Below are positions 54,017 to 63,632 of a DNA stretch of 64,000 bases, piece after piece. Source of the DNA: JBFMEX01 sp040752215 (GTDB lineage: Bacteria; Pseudomonadota; Alphaproteobacteria; Rhizobiales; Hyphomicrobiaceae). The notes beneath the pieces are model-generated. The model was not told where the DNA came from. It did not search any database and saw nothing but the letters and a program-made list of their open reading frames with translations. How positions within the stretch are numbered: position 1 is the first letter of the stretch; every line of letters begins with the position of its first letter. The translations under genes and the position numbers were made by a program. The stretch covers positions 55,032 through 119,031 of the forward strand of contig JBFMEX010000081.1 in assembly GCA_040752215.1 (NCBI GenBank), written 5' to 3'.

Positions 54017-54285
54017 GGTTGCTCGTCTCCCTCGTCTCGGCGCGGCGGCGACCACACCCCTTGTGGGTGCCACGCCTGCCCGCACGCATCTGAAGCGACA
54101 TATCGGCGATTCTGCGGTGACAATTCGCTAAACTTCCCTGTTCCCGGGCACTGCGTGCTCCACGCGGCTAACGCGGGGTAAATTCGTGTCTCACGGCCCG
54201 GCATCCGGCCGCCGCGAGCTGGCGCGCTCGTCCGCCCTCGCATGACCCGCGACAAGACCGGGGTCATGCGCTATATCGGCCAGCA

Positions 54286-55443
54286 ATGCAGCCGATCACC
54301 TCGACCCCCGACCTTGCCGTGCTCTGCAAGCGTCTGGCCGCCTCGGATTTCGTGGCGGTCGACACCGAGTTCCTGCGCGAGCAGACCTATTGGCCCAAGC
54401 TCTGCCTGGTACAGCTGGCCGGCCCCGAGGCGGAGGCCATCGTCGATCCGCTCGCACCGGGCATCGACCTCGCCCCGTTCTGGGAGCTGATGACCGACAC
54501 CAGGGTCGTCAAGGTGTTTCACGCCGCCCGCCAGGACATCGAGATCGTTCATACCGAGATCAAGCGAGTGCCGGAGCCGGTGTTCGACACCCAGGTCGCG
54601 GCAATGGTGTGCGGGTTCGGCGAGTCGGTCAGCTACGTGAACCTGGTCAAGAAGGTCACCGGCCATGAGCTCGACAAGTCGTCGCGGTTCACCGACTGGA
54701 GCCGGCGTCCGCTGTCCGCCAAGCAGCTCACCTATGCCCTCGCCGACGTCACCCACCTGCGCGATATCTATCGATACCTGCAGGCCGAGCTCGACAGGTC
54801 CGGCCGTGCCTCCTGGCTCGGCGAGGAGATGGCGACACTGATCGACCCCAAGACCTATGAGACCGATCCCGAGCAGGCCTGGCGCCGCCTCAAGCTGCGC
54901 GTCAAGAACCGAAAGTCGCTCGCGGTCATGATGGAGCTCGCCGCCTGGCGCGACCGCATCGCCCAGACCCAGGACGTGCCGCGCGCCCGCGTGCTGCGCG
55001 ACGAGGCGCTCTATGACATCGCCAATCACGCGCCGACCGATCCCGAGCAGCTTGGCGAGCTCAGGACCTTGAGCGAGGGCTTCTCGCGCTCGCACCGCGC
55101 CAAGGAGATCGTCGAGGCGGTGAAGCGCGGGCTGGCCCGCGACATGAAGTCGGTGCCGCCGCTGAAGCAGGGCCAGCCCCTCTCCGCCGAGGCGACCGCC
55201 ACCGTCGAGCTGCTGAAGGTGCTGCTAAAGGCGGCCGCCGCCCGTCACGGCGTCGCCCCGCGGCTGATTGCCGACAGCGCGGACCTCGAGCGCATCGCCG
55301 CCGAGGAGACGCCCGACGTGCCGGCACTCGCCGGCTGGCGCCGCAATCTGTTCGGCGAGGCCGCATTGCGACTGAAGCGCGGCGAGATCGCACTCGCCAT
55401 CGACGGCGGCGAGGTCGTTGTGCGGACGTTGTCCACAACCTGA
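54286..55443 (+). CDS. rnd: Ribonuclease D
   Basis: 385 aa. DEDD 3'-5' exonuclease: first Asp-Glu pair in FVAVDTEFLREQTYWPKLCL, second Asp in KVFHAARQDIEIV, and the third motif in LTYALADVTHLRDIYRYL. Two HRDC domains fill the C-terminal half (VPRARVLRDEALYDIANHAP and beyond). Trims tRNA precursors. Divergent from the CAP-RTX gene, 269 bp away. Confidence 0.96.
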   Translation: MQPITSTPDLAVLCKRLAASDFVAVDTEFLREQTYWPKLCLVQLAGPEAEAIVDPLAPGIDLAPFWELMTDTRVVKVFHAARQDIEIVHTEIKRVPEPVFDTQVAAMVCGFGESVSYVNLVKKVTGHELDKSSRFTDWSRRPLSAKQLTYALADVTHLRDIYRYLQAELDRSGRASWLGEEMATLIDPKTYETDPEQAWRRLKLRVKNRKSLAVMMELAAWRDRIAQTQDVPRARVLRDEALYDIANHAPTDPEQLGELRTLSEGFSRSHRAKEIVEAVKRGLARDMKSVPPLKQGQPLSAEATATVELLKVLLKAAAARHGVAPRLIADSADLERIAAEETPDVPALAGWRRNLFGEAALRLKRGEIALAIDGGEVVVRTLSTT

Positions 55444-55493
55444 GCGTCGCCATCTCTTGCTCCCAAATCGTCGCTAGGCCGGCGGCATCAGGT

Positions 55494-55955
55494 GTGGTGA
55501 TGGCCGCGCTGCGCGCCGGCGACGTGTTGGGTCTGGTGCCGCGTCACCAGGCTGGACAGGACGAGGACAACATAAGCATCCGGACGACATTCACTGAGGT
55601 GGCGGCGCCGATCGCGGCCGCAGCGGTTCTCGCGCTCGCGGCGCCGACGGCCGACGCCAAAGGGCCGATGACCATCTGCAAGGCCGACCTCGACAAGCTG
55701 TGCGCCAGCGTCGGCAAGGGCAACGCGCGGCTGAAGTGCCTGCAGGACAACGCCGATAAGCTGACCCCGGACTGCAGGACTTCGGTCGGCGACTGGACGG
55801 CGACACGCGGCGCACTGCGCCAGGCTTGCAGGGCCGGCCGCGCCACACTGTGCAAGGACGCCAAGGGCGGCTTGAAGCAGTGCCTGATCGACAATCAGAA
55901 CAAGCTGTCGAAGCCCTGCGTCGAGGCGCTCGCGGCCGCGTCCAAGAAAGGCTGA
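55494..55955 (+). CDS. Secreted Cys-rich repeat protein
   Basis: 153 aa from GTG 55494 or 151 aa from ATG 55500. Mature part carries two Cys-rich (GLG1/FGFR-type) repeats: CKADLDKLCASV with CLQDNADKLTPDC, and CRAGRATLCKDA with CLIDNQNKLSKPC; eight Cys in total. The signal-peptide core (PIAAAAVLALAAPTADA) lies unusually deep, residues 38-55, behind a polar stretch, so the true start may be a non-standard codon near 55575. Function unknown; probably periplasmic. Confidence 0.75.
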   Translation: MVMAALRAGDVLGLVPRHQAGQDEDNISIRTTFTEVAAPIAAAAVLALAAPTADAKGPMTICKADLDKLCASVGKGNARLKCLQDNADKLTPDCRTSVGDWTATRGALRQACRAGRATLCKDAKGGLKQCLIDNQNKLSKPCVEALAAASKKG

Positions 55956-56028
55956 CACTGCGCCAACGATTGCCGGTGCACGGCCGGGGCCACGACTGGC
56001 TCGGGCCGTTGCGCATGCAGGTGCGAAC

Positions 56029-56937
56029 TCAGCGCCGGCCGGGATCGTAGGGGTGCTTCTTGCGCCACTCGGCGATGAAATAGGCGAGCCCGTCGTCGAT
56101 CTGGTCCGGCAGCACGATGCGCAGCGTCACCAGCTGGTCGCCCGACGTGCCGCGCGCCGCGTTGCGCGCTCCCTTGCCCTTGAGGCGGAGCACCTTGCCG
56201 GAGCTGGTCCCTTTCGGCACCGTCAGCTGAACCCGGCCGGCTGCGGTCGGCACCTCGATCCTGGCGCCGAGCACCGCCTCGTCGAGGGTGATCGGAACCT
56301 CGAGCAGGATGTCGTCGCCGACGCGGCGGAAGTCCGCGTGCGTGCGCACCTTGATCTCGACCAGCGCGTCGCCGGCCTCGCCGCCGCCGATGCCGGCCCC
56401 GCCCTTGCCCTTGAGCCGCAGGATCTGCCCGTCGCCGACACCCTCGGGCACGGTGAGGTCGAGCACACCACCGTCGGGCAGGCTGACCCGCTTCTTGGCG
56501 CCGTTGATCGCCTCGAGGAAATCGACCTCCAGCGTGTAGCGCACGTCCTGGCCTCGGCCTCTCGCACCGCCACGAGTGCCGCCGAAGCGACCGCCGTCGC
56601 CGAAGAAGTCGGAGAACACGTCGCCGAGGCCTTCGAACTCGTGACCGCCGCGCGCGAAGCCGCCGCGATGGCGGCCTGGTCCGGCGTGCTGACGCGCATA
56701 TTGGCGCCGCGGCTCGCCGGCGGCGTCGATCTCGCCGAGGTCGTAGAGCTTGCGCTTGCCTGCGTCGCCGACGATGTCGTAGGCCGCCGACAACCGCTTG
56801 AAGCGTTCGGCCGCCGCACTGTCGCCGGGGTGCAGGTCGGGATGGCATTCCTTGGCCAGGCGGCGAAACGCACGCCGGATCTCCTCGTCCGAGGCCTGCT
56901 TCGAGACGCCCAGAACCTGATAGGGATCGCTCGCCAT
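56029..56937 (-). CDS. DnaJ/CbpA-type co-chaperone
   Basis: 302 aa from ATG 56937. J-domain residues 1-68 (DPYQVLGVSKQASDEEIRRA, HPD motif in ECHPDLHPGD), a Gly/Phe/Arg-rich linker about 75-130, and two DnaJ C-terminal beta domains (VRYTLEVDFLEAINGAKKRV, DILLEVPITLDEAVLGARIEV). No zinc-finger domain, so CbpA-like rather than DnaJ. Stimulates Hsp70 in the cytosol. Confidence 0.94.
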   Translation of the reverse strand: MASDPYQVLGVSKQASDEEIRRAFRRLAKECHPDLHPGDSAAAERFKRLSAAYDIVGDAGKRKLYDLGEIDAAGEPRRQYARQHAGPGRHRGGFARGGHEFEGLGDVFSDFFGDGGRFGGTRGGARGRGQDVRYTLEVDFLEAINGAKKRVSLPDGGVLDLTVPEGVGDGQILRLKGKGGAGIGGGEAGDALVEIKVRTHADFRRVGDDILLEVPITLDEAVLGARIEVPTAAGRVQLTVPKGTSSGKVLRLKGKGARNAARGTSGDQLVTLRIVLPDQIDDGLAYFIAEWRKKHPYDPGRR

Positions 56938-57006
56938 CGTGAGTGTTTCCGCGCCCCGAATTGGCTCGACTACCGCCACGCAGTTTGGCCCGAATTGTGG
57001 CCGCTC

Positions 57007-58542
57007 TCAACCGATCCGCACCAGTGGCGTTCGGTCGAGCAATTCGGCGAGCGCGGCGAAGCGGCGCCGCAGACGATCGCCGTCGAGCCCTGCATGCGGG
57101 CGGGCGATCGTCAGCACGAGCTTGTTGCCCTCATAGCAGAGCGGCGTCTCGTCGATCACGCCCGGCATGCCGATCGAGAGCAGGTGGGCGGCCCGGATCG
57201 CCGCGCCGACGATCCGGGCCCGCTTCTGCAGGCGCTTGCTCAGCGCCCCCTTGAGCCGCTCGGAGAGATGCTCGCCGTGCTGCTCGCCGAGCCCTGCATG
57301 GCGGAAGTAGACCGATAGCGCAAGGAAGATGCGTCCCGGATGATCGATGCCGCCGAGTGCTGCGTGCGCGACCACGTTGAGGCTCTGCTCGCCACGATAG
57401 TCGGGATGTGCCCGCCAGCCGATGTCCGAGATCAGGCAGGCGGCGTGGCGCAGGCGACGCTCCTCGGCCGTTTCGTCCGGACCCGGTCCCGCGAACAGCG
57501 CGTCGGTCCATGCGCACAGCTCGCGGGCATGCTCGAGCGAGCGCGATCTGAGGCGCGCGTAGTCCTCGCAGAAGCTGATGAGCGGATCCTTCCTCTGCTC
57601 GTAGGGCGGCAGCAGCCGGTAGACGAGGCCCTCGCGGATTCCGAACACCGAGAACACGACCTCGCTCGGCTCGAGCCGGCGCAGCAGCCGCTCCATGGCC
57701 AGCGCGCCGTAAGGCAGCACCTCGCGCCGCGGCTTGGAGATCTCCGACACGCCCGGCACCGCAGCGAGCCGCTTCGACTTCCTGACGCTCTCGCAGAACG
57801 CGATCGTCGTTCGCGTCGGCAGCGTGAAGCCGTGCATCACCCTGAGCGGATAGTCGGTCTGCTCCATGTAGACCTTGGCCAGCGCACGCCACGTGCCGCC
57901 GACCGCGTAGAACTTGCGCCCCTTGCCCTTGGCGAGCCATGCCACCTTCGACAGGTGCTCGTCGATGAGCGGCAGGGCCTTGTCCAGCTTGTCGTCGGTG
58001 AGGTCGATCAGTCTGAGCCCCCCGAGCGGCATCGTCGCCGCCTCGTTGAGGTGATTGCCGGCGATATCGATCAGCTCCAGGCTGCCGCCGCCCAGGTCGC
58101 CGGCAATCCCGTCCGCGTCGAGGAAGCCCATCATGATGCCCTGCGCGGCGAGGTTGGCCTCCTCGGCTCCGGTCAGGATCTCGATCCTGGTGCCGCATGC
58201 CTTCTCGCCGCGCGCGATGAAGTCGGGCCCGTCGGCGGCGTCACGCACCGCGGCGGTGGCGATGGCGCGCAGGTTCTTGACGTCGAGCACGCGCGCGATG
58301 GCACGAAAGCGGGTCAACGCCGCCAGCGCGCACGCGACCGCGTCCTCACCGAGATGCCCTGTGCTCGCCACCGAGCGCCCGAGCCCGCACAGCACTTTCT
58401 CGTTGAACAGCGGCGTCGGCGATCGCACGGCACCCTCGTAGACCACGAGCCGCACCGAGTTCGAGCCGATGTCGATCACCCCGAGCGGCTCGAGCTCGCG
58501 GGTGCGGGTCTGCGGCTGCAGGGCGGTTGGCAGGCTGCTCAC
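57007..58542 (-). CDS. ppx: Exopolyphosphatase (Ppx/GppA family)
   Basis: 511 aa. Actin-like ATPase fold: phosphate loops GVIDIGSNSVRLVVYEG and AGDLGGGSLELIDIAG, Glu in GAEEANLAAQGI; a C-terminal HD-like helical domain (RHAACLISDIGWRAHPDYRG). Releases phosphate from polyphosphate, and may act on pppGpp. Starts 10 bp after the ppk stop, so the two opposing activities share a transcript. Confidence 0.95.
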   Translation of the reverse strand: MSSLPTALQPQTRTRELEPLGVIDIGSNSVRLVVYEGAVRSPTPLFNEKVLCGLGRSVASTGHLGEDAVACALAALTRFRAIARVLDVKNLRAIATAAVRDAADGPDFIARGEKACGTRIEILTGAEEANLAAQGIMMGFLDADGIAGDLGGGSLELIDIAGNHLNEAATMPLGGLRLIDLTDDKLDKALPLIDEHLSKVAWLAKGKGRKFYAVGGTWRALAKVYMEQTDYPLRVMHGFTLPTRTTIAFCESVRKSKRLAAVPGVSEISKPRREVLPYGALAMERLLRRLEPSEVVFSVFGIREGLVYRLLPPYEQRKDPLISFCEDYARLRSRSLEHARELCAWTDALFAGPGPDETAEERRLRHAACLISDIGWRAHPDYRGEQSLNVVAHAALGGIDHPGRIFLALSVYFRHAGLGEQHGEHLSERLKGALSKRLQKRARIVGAAIRAAHLLSIGMPGVIDETPLCYEGNKLVLTIARPHAGLDGDRLRRRFAALAELLDRTPLVRIG

Positions 58543-58552
58543 GGCGCGGCTC

Positions 58553-60736
58553 TCACGATTTGCCTTGCTCCATATCGAAGCGCCGCGGCGAATGCTCCTT
58601 GAGCGCCTGCCCGCGTCCCGAGAGGCTCGGATTGTTCATGAAGTACTCGTGCGCGTTGAAAAGCTCCTCGCCCGCCTCCGGCTGGATGCGCACCGAGGAC
58701 CCATCGGCGAGGATGCGCCAGCTCTGCTGGTTGTCCTTGAGGTTCGCGACCATGATCTGGTTCAGCACCTGCTCGTGCACGGTCGGATTGAGGATCGGCA
58801 CCATCGCCTCGACCCGGCGGTCGAGATTGCGCGGCATCATGTCGGCGGAGGCGATGTAGACCGCGGCACGCGACGAGGGCAACCGCTCACCGCGGCCGAA
58901 GCAGTAGATGCGGGCGTGCTCCAGGAACCGGCCGATGATGCTCTTGACGCGGATGTTCTCCGACAGCCCTTCGACGCCGGGCTTCAAACAGCAGATGCCG
59001 CGCACCACGAGATCGATCTCCACGCCGGCCTGGCTCGCCGCGTAGAGCGCGTCGATGATCTGCGCATCGACCAGCGAGTTCATCTTCATCCATATCTGCG
59101 CCGGGCGTCCCGCCTGCGCGTGCTCGATCTCCTCGGCGACATGGGCGAGGATGCGCTGGCGGATGCCACGCGGGCTCGCCGCCATCGCCTCCAGCTCCGC
59201 CGGCTGCCCGTAGCCGGTGACGAAGTTGAAGATGCGCGTCACGTCGCGGGCGATCGTCGGGTCGTCGGTGAACAGCGACAGGTCGGTGTAGATGCGCGCC
59301 GTCTGCGGGTGATAATTGCCGGTGCCGATGTGGCAGTAGGTGGCGAGGTCGGTGCCCTCGCGGCGCACGATGAGCCCCAGCTTGGCGTGCGTCTTGAGCT
59401 CGATGAAGCCGTAGACGACGTGCACGCCCGCGCTTTCGAGGTCGCGCGCCCAGCGGATGTTGGCGGCTTCGTCGAAGCGCGCCTTGAGCTCGACGACCGC
59501 GGTGACCGAGATGCCGGCCTCGACCGCCTCCTTCAACGCCTTGACGATCGGGCTGTCGCGCGAGGTGCGATAAAGCGTCCACTTGATCGCCATCACGTTC
59601 GGGTCGGCCACCGCCTGGCGCAGATACTGCACCACGACGTCGAACGATTCGTAAGGGTGGTGGACGATCAAGTCCTTGTTGCGGATCGCGGCGAAACAGT
59701 CGCCGCCGAGCTCGCGGATACGTTCGGGGAAGCGGATGTTGAAAGGCTCGAACAGCAGGTCCGCGCGATCCGTGGCGATCAGCTGGCTGGTGTCCGCGAG
59801 ACCGAGCACGCCCTCCTTGACGAATACCGATTCCTCGCCGACCTCGAGCTCGTCGATGACGAAGCGCTTGAGCCGTTCAGGCATTTGCGCATCGAGCTCG
59901 AGGCGGATCACGTGCCCGCGCCGACGCCGCTTCAAGAGCGTCTCGAACGAGCGCACCAGATCCTCGGCTTCCTCCTGGATTTCGACGTCGCTGTCGCGCA
60001 GCACCCGGAACGAGCCGCGATTGACGATCTCGAAGCCGGAGAACAACTCGCCGAGGAACAGCCCGATCACCGTCTCGATCTGCACGAACCGAATCGCTCC
60101 CCGCTCCTCCTGGCCGGCGCGCAGGCGGATGAAGCGCTCGATCTGGGCGGGGATCGGAATGAGGCCGTTCATCGTCCGGCCGGTGTCGGCGCGGCGCATC
60201 TCGACCACCATCGTCAGGCCGAAATTGGGAATGAACGGGAACGGATGCGCGGGGTCGACCGCGATCGGTGTCAGGATCGGAAAGATGTGGGTCATGAAGA
60301 GCTGCTGCAGCCAGCGGCTTTCCTCCTGCGTCAGCCCGTCCCGCTCGACGATGGCGAGTCCGATCTTCTCGAGCTCGCTCCTCAGCTGGCTCCATACCGA
60401 CTGCTTGTCGCGTACCAGGCCGGCGGCGAAACGGTTGATCTCGGTCAGCTGCTCAGCCGGCGTCAAGCCGTCCTGCGAGGCCGTCGCAATCCCGGCGGCG
60501 ACCTGCCCGTAGATGCCGGCCGCGCGCACCATGTAGAACTCGTCGAGATTGGAGGCCGAGATCGACAGGAAGCGCAGCCGCTCGAGCAGCGGATGGCGCC
60601 GGTTCATCGCCTCCTCGAGCACACGGCGATTGAACTGCAGCCAGGAAAGCTCCCGGTTGTAGAAGCGCGCGGGCCCCTCGAGCGCCGGTGGCGGGCCCCG
60701 TCTCGGCGTGCGCGGTTTCGACTTCATCGTCGCCAT
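58553..60736 (-). CDS. ppk: Polyphosphate kinase 1
   Basis: 727 aa, full length. N-domain FYNRELSWLQFNRRVLEEA, head domain, and two phospholipase-D-like C-terminal domains with the phospho-His region ELKTHAKLGLIVRREG and YCHIGTGNYHPQTARIYTD, plus RVKSIIGRFLEHARIYCFG. Makes polyphosphate from ATP, membrane-associated. Operon with ppx downstream, conserved in Rhizobiales. Confidence 0.97.
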   Translation of the reverse strand: MATMKSKPRTPRRGPPPALEGPARFYNRELSWLQFNRRVLEEAMNRRHPLLERLRFLSISASNLDEFYMVRAAGIYGQVAAGIATASQDGLTPAEQLTEINRFAAGLVRDKQSVWSQLRSELEKIGLAIVERDGLTQEESRWLQQLFMTHIFPILTPIAVDPAHPFPFIPNFGLTMVVEMRRADTGRTMNGLIPIPAQIERFIRLRAGQEERGAIRFVQIETVIGLFLGELFSGFEIVNRGSFRVLRDSDVEIQEEAEDLVRSFETLLKRRRRGHVIRLELDAQMPERLKRFVIDELEVGEESVFVKEGVLGLADTSQLIATDRADLLFEPFNIRFPERIRELGGDCFAAIRNKDLIVHHPYESFDVVVQYLRQAVADPNVMAIKWTLYRTSRDSPIVKALKEAVEAGISVTAVVELKARFDEAANIRWARDLESAGVHVVYGFIELKTHAKLGLIVRREGTDLATYCHIGTGNYHPQTARIYTDLSLFTDDPTIARDVTRIFNFVTGYGQPAELEAMAASPRGIRQRILAHVAEEIEHAQAGRPAQIWMKMNSLVDAQIIDALYAASQAGVEIDLVVRGICCLKPGVEGLSENIRVKSIIGRFLEHARIYCFGRGERLPSSRAAVYIASADMMPRNLDRRVEAMVPILNPTVHEQVLNQIMVANLKDNQQSWRILADGSSVRIQPEAGEELFNAHEYFMNNPSLSGRGQALKEHSPRRFDMEQGKS

Positions 60737-60820
60737 GACGGCTCCATTACTCTCGCTCGGGACGGATCACAAGGCACGACCACCGCGACGGAATGGGCGC
60801 GATCACGACGCTTGCCGGAA

Positions 60821-61501
60821 TCATCCCCGCTCCAGGTCCGCCAGCGCCTCGGCGGCCAGCGCCCGCGTCACCTTGCGGTGCGTCGCCAGCGCCAGTGCAT
60901 CGATTCGCTCGACGACGCGCGTTGCGTATGCCGTGGAGCGCTCCATGTTGCGGGCGATATAGCCGACGAGCTGCGGGTCGACCGCGAGCTGGCGGTCGTC
61001 GAAAAGCTTGACCAGCAGCGCCGCCAGCAGCCCCTCGTCGGGCGGCTCGATGCGGATCATCGGCAGCGCTTTGAGACGCGAGGAGAGATCGGGCAGTGCG
61101 ACACCGAGTTCGGCCGGCGCCAGCCGCGACGTCATCAAGATCCAGTGGCGATGCTCGCGCGCGAGGTTCAGCAGATGGAACAGAACCTTCGTATCGCCGA
61201 TACCGCGATCGAGATCCTCGACCAGCAACGCCCCGCTGGCCGCGATGAGCGGAACCGCCGTCTCGTCGATATCCGCCGCCGGAAGACGGGCCGCGCCGGT
61301 CCTGAGCCGCCACACGTTGGCGAGATGGCTCTTGCCGGCGCCCTCGGGCCCGGCAATCAGCGCCGAGGGATGTGGCCAGTCCGGCCAGCGATCGACGTAT
61401 CCGACCGCGCTCTCGTTGCAGCGGCTGACCAGGAAGTCCTCGGCCGCGAGCGCGGCGCGATGCGGAAGGTCGAGTGTCAGCTGGCGCGGAGCGTCGCTCA
61501 T
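60821..61501 (-). CDS. hdaA: HdaA, DnaA-homologous regulatory inactivator
   Basis: 226 aa from ATG 61501. Begins with a clamp-binding-type peptide (QLTLDLP), then a AAA+ core: Walker A-like AGPEGAGKSHLA, Walker B LLVEDLDR, and RLKALPMIRIEPPDEGLL in the lid. Lacks the DnaA DNA-binding domain. With the DNA polymerase clamp it promotes ATP hydrolysis by DnaA to limit re-initiation. A palindrome GCGACATG-N9-CATGTCGC (61540-61564) lies just upstream. Confidence 0.92.
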   Translation of the reverse strand: MSDAPRQLTLDLPHRAALAAEDFLVSRCNESAVGYVDRWPDWPHPSALIAGPEGAGKSHLANVWRLRTGAARLPAADIDETAVPLIAASGALLVEDLDRGIGDTKVLFHLLNLAREHRHWILMTSRLAPAELGVALPDLSSRLKALPMIRIEPPDEGLLAALLVKLFDDRQLAVDPQLVGYIARNMERSTAYATRVVERIDALALATHRKVTRALAAEALADLERG

Positions 61502-61627
61502 CGCATCACCGGCGCCGAGGCGCCACGCAGCGGCGAGCAGCGACATGACAAGTCGGCATGTCGCGCTCTCCCGGTCATGGCCGCCTCTCCCCTGCAGTTG
61601 TCAACCCGACCGCCTGTCCCGCCCCGT

Positions 61628-62185
61628 TCAGGCCGGCGGCAGCTCGCTCGTCTCGTAGCCCGACATGTGTCGCAGCCAGGCGCGCAAATAGGCCGCGAGC
61701 GAGGCGACCGTCAGCGCCGCCGTCAGCCATACCAGCACCGTGCGCACCGTGCCGAGCCCGAGCGCGAAGCCCTCGTCCGCGAGCACCAGGCCGGCGAGCA
61801 GGATCTGCGCCAGCGTGTTGGCCTTGCTGACGATCAACGGCTTGATCCGAACCGGATGGTCGAGCAGCCACGAGAGCACGACGGCGGTCACGATCAGGAT
61901 ATCGCGCGTCACGACCGCGATCACCAGCCACGACGGCAGCTTGCCGCTCGCACCGAGCGCCACGAAGACGCACACGATCAGCAGCTTGTCGGCGAGCGGA
62001 TCGAGGTAGGCGCCGAGTTCGGTCGCCCAGCCGAAGCGCTTGGCCAGGAAGCCGTCGACCGCATCCGAGACACCCGCCAGCACGAACAGTGCGAACGCCG
62101 CCTGCATCTCTCCCGAGAGCATCAGCCAGAACACGATCGGGACCAGGATCACCCTGCCGAGCGTGATCAGATTGGGAATGCTCAA
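61628..62185 (-). CDS. CDP-alcohol phosphatidyltransferase (PgsA-like)
   Basis: 185 aa, five or six membrane helices. The family motif is spread over GVSDAVDGFLAKRFGWATEL and GAYLDPLADKLL, giving all four Asp of D-x2-D-G...G-x3-D-x3-D. Likely makes phosphatidylglycerophosphate, though a cardiolipin-synthase-like role is possible. Upstream of hdaA in the order usual for Rhizobiales. Confidence 0.92.
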   Translation of the reverse strand: MSIPNLITLGRVILVPIVFWLMLSGEMQAAFALFVLAGVSDAVDGFLAKRFGWATELGAYLDPLADKLLIVCVFVALGASGKLPSWLVIAVVTRDILIVTAVVLSWLLDHPVRIKPLIVSKANTLAQILLAGLVLADEGFALGLGTVRTVLVWLTAALTVASLAAYLRAWLRHMSGYETSELPPA

Positions 62186-62319
62186 GTCATCACCGCGGGC
62201 GAGGCTTCAATCTGAAGAGGCGCGCCGCAGTCGGCTCCGGGCGCGCCGCGGCTGCTCGGGAAGGAACCTAGCCGCTCGGAGCCGTTCCCGTCGAGAGGCC
62301 CGAGCATGCCGGAGACGGC

Positions 62320-63489
62320 TCAGAAGCTCGCCTTGAGGAACCAGTTGCCGCCGACGTTGCGCAATTGCAGGCCCAGAGGCGCCAACACCTCGGCCAGCTG
62401 CTCGCCCCCGCCCGGAAAGTTCAGCGCTACGTCGGCCGCCCGCGCCGAGACGGCGTTGACGGTCAGCCCCGCCACCCCGGGAGTATCGTCGAGCTGGCGG
62501 CGGATGGCATTCCACTGCACGAGACCCTGGAACTCGACCTGGACTTGCAGCGGCACGCCGGGCGCGGCCATGACCTCGATCCCGCCGCGGGCGCCGGCCC
62601 GAACCGCCTTCCAGCGCCCCTCGAGCACCCCGAGCCCGACCACTGCGGCCAGCTCCATCGTGTAGCCGAGGTCGCCCCCGGACATGCGATAGCTGCGCTT
62701 CAACCATACCGGGCCGACCGCATCGACGCCGGACAGCGTGACATGCAGGCGCTTGGCCGCGGTGTCGATCTCGGCGATTGCGGCGACGACCTGCGCCGCG
62801 TTGTACTCGCCGGCCAGGATCCGCTCCGCGCCGCCGTCGCCCGTCTCCAGCATCTTGATCGTGTCGGAATGCAGCGTCGGGCGCGGCGCCTCGAGCCGCA
62901 ACGGCGTCAGCGTGTTGGCGAGATCGAGCCCGCGCCACGCCTCGCTCCAATCGCCTTGCCGCGCGGCGTTGCCACCCTTGAGGATCGGCACGAGAACCGC
63001 CTGCGGCGCCATCGAATCGATGAACGGCACGCCTTCGCGCGCGAGCGACTGGCGGACCGCGTCAGGCAGGAACGAGAAATCGAGGGTGGCGATGTAGCGC
63101 GTGGCCGAGTTGCGCTCGGTGCGGACCGCGGTGCCGGCGAGCAGGCTCTGCGCCCTGAGGCCGGCGAGCCGCTTCAGCCGCGGGTAGGCGCTGACCGGCA
63201 CCAGCCGCTTCAACAGCGACCTGAGCGCCGCCTGCTGGCCGTCGGCGAGCGCCTGCTCCTTGGCGGCGACTGCATTGGCCGCCTCGGCGTCGACCGGATA
63301 ATTGCCGACCGTGAACGGATCGGCGGCGCGGGCTGCGGACATGGCCGCGGAGGCCGCAACCGCGAGGCACGCCAGCATCATGGTCCGAGCGAGCCCCGCC
63401 TGCCGCCGGAGCGGCCGCCCCGCTGCCGTTGTCCCCCTCGCGCTCCCGATCCCGTCCATGTCCCGTCCCTGCACCCACATCCGCGGCAT
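62320..63489 (-). CDS. DUF2066 protein, probably periplasmic
   Basis: 389 aa from ATG 63489 (alternatives at 63480 and 63459). Hydrophobic segment about 35-53 ending SAARA looks like a signal peptide with a long n-region. DUF2066 features: DAEAANAVAAKEQALADGQQ, ALRSLLKRLVP, RYIATLDFSFLPDAVRQSL and later VEFQGLVQWNAIRRQLDDTPGV. Function unknown; always found near purM and hdaA in Rhizobiales as I recall. Confidence 0.88.
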   Translation of the reverse strand: MPRMWVQGRDMDGIGSARGTTAAGRPLRRQAGLARTMMLACLAVAASAAMSAARAADPFTVGNYPVDAEAANAVAAKEQALADGQQAALRSLLKRLVPVSAYPRLKRLAGLRAQSLLAGTAVRTERNSATRYIATLDFSFLPDAVRQSLAREGVPFIDSMAPQAVLVPILKGGNAARQGDWSEAWRGLDLANTLTPLRLEAPRPTLHSDTIKMLETGDGGAERILAGEYNAAQVVAAIAEIDTAAKRLHVTLSGVDAVGPVWLKRSYRMSGGDLGYTMELAAVVGLGVLEGRWKAVRAGARGGIEVMAAPGVPLQVQVEFQGLVQWNAIRRQLDDTPGVAGLTVNAVSARAADVALNFPGGGEQLAEVLAPLGLQLRNVGGNWFLKASF

Positions 63490-63632
63490 CGTCACCTCAT
63501 GCCCCACATTGCCGTTCCCGCCCGGCTCTGCTAGCCCGACCGTCGGGCCGAAGTGTGTTGCCCGATCCGGCGGGTCGCTTGGGGGCCTCCTAACCCGGCG
63601 GACCCGTGGCCCGGAACCCAGCATGAGGTCAC

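Noticed and set aside
58469..62215. Very long plus-strand open frame of about 1,250 codons
   Set aside because: It is the antisense shadow of ppk, hdaA and neighbours, caused by high GC; the composition (Arg, Ala, His, Asp rich) and lack of any domain show it is not coding.
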